Shown piece after piece: positions 7,901-10,985 of a DNA stretch of 10,985 bases. Below the pieces are notes generated by a model. It did no database searches, was not told the DNA's origin, and saw only the letters and a program-made list of their open reading frames with translations. This DNA comes from Triparma columacea. Its lineage: Eukaryota; Sar; Bolidophyceae; Parmales; Triparmaceae. The translations under genes were made by a program, and so were the position numbers. Position 1 is the first letter of the stretch; every line of letters starts with the position of its first letter. The DNA lies in assembly GCA_030267965.1 (NCBI GenBank), contig BRYA01001465.1, positions 32,228 to 43,212 of the forward strand, read 5' to 3'.

Positions 7901-10900
7901 GAATAATCTCAGACTTGAGGAAGAAGTTTGACAAGAGCAAAGAGATTGACATCTTCAAGAGACAGCAGATCATTGCAAAGTTTGAGGAGATTGCAATTGA
8001 GGGAGCACCAGTGATTGAAAGTCATTTCGATGAGATTGACGGAGCTCAAGAGATCAGTAGTGCATTGTCTGGACAGACATTGATAAAGGCAGAGAAGGGA
8101 ATGGGATGGGGGAAGACTTCAATAACTGTGAGAGCATCCCACAAGGAAGTTGCAGCATTCTTCTGGGACCTCGAAAGCCATGTTGACCCCCAGCTTAAGC
8201 TTCATAGAGTCAACAACCAGACACTTGTTATCACAGTTGAACACGAAGGGCATCTCACAGCTGTAAGGTTCTCAGAGGCTGGCCAGACGAAGACAGACGT
8301 TGAAATGATGACTAGACATAAGGGTTTAGGAAAAGCTGCCAGCAAAAAGAGTGTAATTAAGCACCTGAGCATGGCAACTGATGCTGCTTACTACTTTGAC
8401 AACCTTCTGAAGAGCATAGAAGCAGGGGAACAGGATGGGAGGAGGTTTGGAGAGCAGCTGATGGAGACAGTGAAGAGAAGGAATATTGGGGACAGTAAGG
8501 TAGAGGTTGTGAAGGAGTTCATTGTTGCCAATAGGGCACTAAGAGAGATTACAGAGCAGTATAGTTTCATGAGAACTATGCTGTATGCTGTGGTGATGAA
8601 CAAATTTAAAAGGAGAGTGACAAATGAGGGAGAAGTTAAAAGTGAGGAGGAAGCCAGGGGGTGGGAGATTGGGAGTGCAATGACAGCAGTCATGTTGACC
8701 ACAGCAACTGCTGCTCATGCTGTAGATGAGTGGGCACATCAGTTCACTGAAGTGCAGGAGGTTATGAATGAACAAACGTGGTTAAGGCCCATGCTTGAGG
8801 AGATTGTTATGAAACTATTCATGAAGTCTAACTTAGGCTTGAAGGCAAGAGTCACTATTGGTGCTGCCACAAGCATGCTTGATTTAGTGACTGATGTGTA
8901 TGTGACATCCATGTTTTTGAATGATGAGAAGTATGGATACTTCAAGGCATCTTTGGCAAGTTTGGTTGTGTCAATTGGGATACAAATGCTTTTTGTTTAT
9001 GGACAGAACATGAAGTTGGGGATGAAAAGGATCTTAAGGGAATGGTTTCCTATTTTGATTGGATTTAAACCTGCTGTCGATGCATACAGAGTTGCAGCTG
9101 GTGAAAAACAAGAAGCTGGACATGCCGTTGATGCACTGACAGAGTTGTCTTTGATGAAAGTGGTTGAGATGTTTGCTGAAGCCATACCTGGCGTTATAAT
9201 TCAACTCATGGCTGTTGCAACAAGTGAAGTAAAAGTTTCAAGGGCAGCTTGGCTTTCACTTTCAGTTTCAGCATTGACAACAGGCTTTGCATCAGCGAGT
9301 ATCAGTTATGATCGGGACACAGACCCAATGTTGAGAAAACAAGTGCCTGACTTCTATGGGTATGTGCCTGCAAATCCCACCAAGAGATCTATAATTTTTG
9401 TTTCAATGATGCTCTTCAGTGCATGTATGCTTTTGATAAGGTGCATGACAATAGTTATGTTAGGGCTACTTGGTGGTAGATGGGTCTCTCTCTATATTGG
9501 TGCTGATCTTGGTCTGTATTTGTTGGTGAAGATCTTGAGAGGAGACTTTTGGTATTGGATTCCTATTGGTGGCAATGCAGAGATTGTGATGAGCATTATT
9601 GCAAGAGTAGTGTCAAAAGTTGTGACAGACTTTACATCAATGGTGCAATTTAGGCATCCTTACGAGCTTGGAGGGATATATTGGTCGATTGGCTTTGTTT
9701 TGACCATGGGAAGTCTTCCAGTAGCTATAATTCTAGCTGAAAGTGGAGATCTTGCAGCGGAGAAGCTCAAATTGGCATGGAGAGTAGTCGGAATATTTAT
9801 ACCAAGTGCAGCTGTGCTTTTTGCTGTATTTTTCTTTAACATTGAGAAAAAATATTGGGGCACCTTCTACAGTTTGGAGAGAGGAAAAGATGGGCCACTT
9901 GCCCGCTTTAGTAATTCAAACGATGATAAAAAGAAGGCAAGGGCAATTTTTCTACACTCAAAACATTATTGGAAATCAATTGAAGAAGAAGTGAAAGCTT
10001 GGGTGGAGGCAAATTGGGATAGATGGGAGGAGGAGAAGCCAAAATGGTTTGATGACGCTATGAGAGCAAGAGTGCCAGTTGAATACATTCCAGGAGCAGG
10101 AGATGCCAGAAGGAGAGAGAGTGTCAGGAGAGCAAGTGTTGGTGTTGAAGCTGAGGGCGGTCTAGCAGGTGCTTTGAGAGCAAGTATAAGGAGAGCAAGT
10201 GTTGGAGGCGCCGTTGAGACCGGGCTTGTCATTCCTGAAAATGACAACACAAGTGTGCTTGATGGTGACATGAGCACAAGGGAGGAGGAATCCAATGAAG
10301 TGGTTGGTACAAGAATTGGGGAACAGTTGATGCTAGCAGTGAAGAAGAGGAACCGTGGCCATAACAGGGAAAGTAAGGACGAGGTAGTAAAGGAATTCAT
10401 CTTAAGCAACCAAGCACTGGGGGAGCTAATAGAGCAGAACAATTTTGTCGGAACAATGTTGTGCGCTGTGGTGAGGAACAAGCTGAAAAGGGACGCTGCA
10501 AAGGAAGGCTTGAATGAGAATGATGAGGAAGCCAAGGGGTGGGAGATTGGGAATGAGCTGACAAAGACAATGTTAGTTACAATGTCTGCTGAGGAAGCAA
10601 TAAGAGTCTGGGCAGGGGAGCACTCTAAGGTACAAGAAGTCATGAGAGAGCATGGCTGGCTGAGACCAATGCTAGAGGTTGTTGTTAAGGAGTTATACCT
10701 TAAGACAAACTTTGGCTTGAAAGCAAGGGTGACTGTTGGTGCTGTCACAAGCATGACTGATTTGGTGACTGATGTGTATGTGACGTACATGTTTTGGAGT
10801 GATGAGAAGTATGGATACTTTAAGGCATCTTTGGCAAGTTTGGTAGTGTCAATTGGGCTTCAGATACTTTTTGTTTGGTTTCAGAACAAGAAGTTGGGGA

Positions 10901-10985
10901 TGGAGAGGGTGGTACGGGAGTGGATTCCAATCCTGCTTGGGTACAAGCCTGCAGTTGATGCTTATAGGGTGGCAACTGGAGAAAA
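4987..10985 (+). CDS. Giant START-repeat, multi-pass membrane protein (3' end beyond window)
   Basis: Every codon from the ATG at 4987 to the window end is open: 1999 complete codons plus two bases, with no visible intron. The ATG is the first after an in-frame TAA at 4882. Residues about 31-1140 are START-like (SRPBCC, lipid-binding) units. The clearest is residues 800-988, with DASVEECAANE, PGFKPRDGRSKITW, GGVPQTSVTLTTKVDLGG and a closing helix IISDLRKKFDKSKEID. Residues 1154-1660 form a module with a helical cytosolic-looking start and about eight hydrophobic segments between 1283 and 1624. Residues 1660-1775 are a charged linker with RRxS sites. Residue 1777 onward restarts the membrane module. 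START domains bind sterols, phospholipids or ceramides in known proteins, and the ligand here is unknown. The family resembles large START proteins I associate with Parmales algae. The membrane part may be related to XK-type scramblases. Confidence 0.85.
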   Translation, partial: MEGEVEADAGVVNDAGKTNFVSEPPSGPNHTPSAIHGPVEVNYAALGPEQGKLVKLLDDRGAFEGIIDNSTGVDVKVMELASVFHDARDKIIDFLLTDCEQGKFRRKTLQEYDEKEGVIHRLVYWQHYGSGNKFVEFLLDIKVVSPDKSTNIMELAPLDEDDLSDEATAMLVEILASIKTVKRGVIKGKLSFTNFEFGQTAVTMVGTLKAEERATELKPEVDVRTFKSFKSVRSTRSSVEGSPGRTKKGDVKAAYAAVKGIMVEVRKKFRQPEVIDERRKVHFVEKVMPNVPTLTEEEDRMLESVAGLEEKLYKKGKRVKGTLKEGIDKFLWREGDNVWAAFGVTVDKSTKGVLAEEFLLDTFALSEKKFKNNGNLPRTIRNDFEGTRSMHFHMGVKLPAITNRLFENWYVWKEVKLEYGRTSYMLAFVPLTEYPGGGFKDLSKEGFVLAETSGAYFFNEIAPNVCRVTRIQTVDLHFKGLQKTLMDKAIDYLAKNELVEANRLQKKFRRNGKEVDSEVRGVLVERMREGVELELDQKKVFGELEELFGGEGEEGWGPLKSPHEGVKMEIKYKQQEKGKKTLTFGRAECIADCSAEEAAAWFFEYCSRERMAISREVADAAKLEILKGGKGRINDKLFAVVKKLPFPLYKREFVLRFVWQKGHQDGNMSVAFVPSEEKVDYGRNLGKLVKATSSGILTAKNIKDQDGFLQCKLTLTQFMDTGGYIPVKVVKSTLPRALGAISEVRDSFKRDEEFDKAALASLANIIKNKPQDYTKDEKEAISKGKELYENCKEGRNFDDLKSPDERVKMKLVHVDGTSSGTAFATTVVDASVEECAANELYLDSREFRKTSKERGITEYHIKNVNDHTCFFISTRELGTPGFKPRDGRSKITWFKQEDGKFIIDVTDTDELQVDFPLKAGNILGKAHTVWAFEPLDPIGGVPQTSVTLTTKVDLGGVFYSSIMNKIAPRFLGIISDLRKKFDKSKEIDIFKRQQIIAKFEEIAIEGAPVIESHFDEIDGAQEISSALSGQTLIKAEKGMGWGKTSITVRASHKEVAAFFWDLESHVDPQLKLHRVNNQTLVITVEHEGHLTAVRFSEAGQTKTDVEMMTRHKGLGKAASKKSVIKHLSMATDAAYYFDNLLKSIEAGEQDGRRFGEQLMETVKRRNIGDSKVEVVKEFIVANRALREITEQYSFMRTMLYAVVMNKFKRRVTNEGEVKSEEEARGWEIGSAMTAVMLTTATAAHAVDEWAHQFTEVQEVMNEQTWLRPMLEEIVMKLFMKSNLGLKARVTIGAATSMLDLVTDVYVTSMFLNDEKYGYFKASLASLVVSIGIQMLFVYGQNMKLGMKRILREWFPILIGFKPAVDAYRVAAGEKQEAGHAVDALTELSLMKVVEMFAEAIPGVIIQLMAVATSEVKVSRAAWLSLSVSALTTGFASASISYDRDTDPMLRKQVPDFYGYVPANPTKRSIIFVSMMLFSACMLLIRCMTIVMLGLLGGRWVSLYIGADLGLYLLVKILRGDFWYWIPIGGNAEIVMSIIARVVSKVVTDFTSMVQFRHPYELGGIYWSIGFVLTMGSLPVAIILAESGDLAAEKLKLAWRVVGIFIPSAAVLFAVFFFNIEKKYWGTFYSLERGKDGPLARFSNSNDDKKKARAIFLHSKHYWKSIEEEVKAWVEANWDRWEEEKPKWFDDAMRARVPVEYIPGAGDARRRESVRRASVGVEAEGGLAGALRASIRRASVGGAVETGLVIPENDNTSVLDGDMSTREEESNEVVGTRIGEQLMLAVKKRNRGHNRESKDEVVKEFILSNQALGELIEQNNFVGTMLCAVVRNKLKRDAAKEGLNENDEEAKGWEIGNELTKTMLVTMSAEEAIRVWAGEHSKVQEVMREHGWLRPMLEVVVKELYLKTNFGLKARVTVGAVTSMTDLVTDVYVTYMFWSDEKYGYFKASLASLVVSIGLQILFVWFQNKKLGMERVVREWIPILLGYKPAVDAYRVATGE
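5077..5814 (+). repeat. START-like unit 0 (divergent, with insertion)
   Basis: Residues about 31-276 of the giant protein. The domain signature is weak. Its closing helix, EVRKKFRQPEVID at 264-276, clearly matches the equivalent helix of later units. A Ser/Arg/Lys-rich low-complexity insertion lies at about 225-255. Codons in its first half end in C more often than in the rest of the gene. Confidence 0.5.
5815..6534 (+). repeat. START-like unit 1
   Basis: Residues about 277-516 of the giant protein. It has the VTRIQTVDLHFKGLQKTLMDKA segment, equivalent to VDLGG followed by the last helix, and closes with LQKKFRRNGKEVD. The glycine pair of VDLGG is replaced, so the unit is divergent from the canonical fold. 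Confidence 0.6.
6535..7251 (+). repeat. START-like unit 2
   Basis: Residues about 517-755 of the giant protein. It carries LKSPHEGVKM, CSAEEAAAWFFEYCSRER (equivalent to DASVEECAANE of the next unit), MDTGGYIP and the closing helix SEVRDSFKRDEEFD. Confidence 0.7.
7252..7950 (+). repeat. START-like unit 3 (best preserved)
   Basis: Residues about 756-988 of the giant protein. It holds the fullest START-like series: LKSPDERVKMKL, VDASVEECA, PGFKPRDGRSKITWFK, the DGKFII strand, DFPLKAG, VWAFEPLDPIGG, VPQTSVTLTTKVDLGG and the closing helix LRKKFDKSKEID. The order matches a START domain N- to C-terminus. Confidence 0.78.
7951..8406 (+). repeat. START-like unit 4, truncated, leading into the membrane module
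   Basis: Residues about 989-1140 of the giant protein. WGKTSITVRASHKEVAAFFWDLESH matches the first strand and helix of the other units. The VDLGG strand and closing KKF helix are missing. In their place the chain runs into MATDAAYYFDNLLKSIE and the membrane module. Confidence 0.6.
8446..9107 (+). repeat. Membrane module, first copy (portion matched by the second copy)
   Basis: Residues 1154-1373 of the giant protein align with 1777-1999. Shared landmarks are GEQLM, EVVKEFI, GWEIG, WLRPMLE, LGLKARVT, DLVTDVYVT, DEKYGYFKASLASLVVSIG and KPAVDAYRVA. The first copy continues to about 9858 with further hydrophobic segments, including EAIPGVIIQLMAVA and LFAVFFFN. Confidence 0.9.
10108..10206 (+). 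other. Linker with reiterated RRxS motifs
   Basis: The charged linker between the two membrane modules carries RRES (Ser1712), RRASV (Ser1717) and RRASV (Ser1738), each fitting the basophilic RRxS kinase consensus. The DNA AGGAGAGCAAGTGTTGG occurs twice exactly, at 10126-10142 and 10189-10205, so the motif was probably copied. Confidence 0.7.
10315..10985 (+). repeat. Membrane module, second copy (cut by the window end)
   Basis: Residues 1777-1999 of the giant protein repeat the start of the first module. The DNA offset rises from 1869 to 1878 nt along the alignment because of small in-frame insertions such as RGHNRES. The copy stops at the window edge in ATGEK, so the rest of its membrane segments lie outside. 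Confidence 0.9.

Noticed and set aside
9966..10790. Long minus-strand open frame (274 codons) opposite the giant gene
   Set aside because: It is Ser-, Thr- and Leu-rich, as expected for the reverse complement of the coding strand, and has no family motif.

Overview
The window looks like nuclear DNA from a eukaryotic alga. The genes carry spliceosomal introns (GTGAGN or GTAAGN donors, CAG or TAG acceptors, one TACTAAC branch-point match). One gene encodes a SWEET sugar transporter. One encodes a single-stranded DNA-binding protein with an N-terminal signal-peptide-like stretch, as expected for import into a secondary plastid. The last is a giant START-repeat membrane protein of a kind I associate with Parmales/Bolidophyceae (Triparma-like stramenopiles). 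The lineage is an inference from gene content and memory, not a search result.

Layout. (1) 89-1381, plus strand: an unrecognised 430-aa protein with a Ser/Thr/Pro-rich N-terminus and a very Met-rich C-terminal segment. (2) 2803-1582, minus strand: a SWEET transporter that I rebuilt as four exons joining in phase to 258 aa. (3) 3032-4112, plus strand: an organellar-type SSB (OB fold), three exons, 268 aa, divergent from SWEET across about 230 bp. (4) 4113-4986: no convincing gene, but a weak TATA-like site and a possible 5'-leader intron. (5) 4987 to the window edge, plus strand: one uninterrupted reading frame of 1999 complete codons with no stop. It encodes four START-like units (the first very divergent) at about 233-240-residue spacing, a fifth truncated one, a polytopic membrane module, a basic linker with RRxS sites, and the start of a second copy of the membrane module.

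The giant gene is the most unusual object here. It combines an array of lipid-binding folds with a duplicated membrane module that distantly resembles XK-related scramblases. Lipid capture coupled to membrane lipid movement is a testable hypothesis, not a demonstrated function. It has no visible intron in 6 kb and none of the long C or G tracts that surround the exons of the other three genes. There, sense-strand C-rich tracts usually precede exons and G-rich tracts usually follow them, on both DNA strands, with a few exceptions. The four genes show no evident shared pathway.
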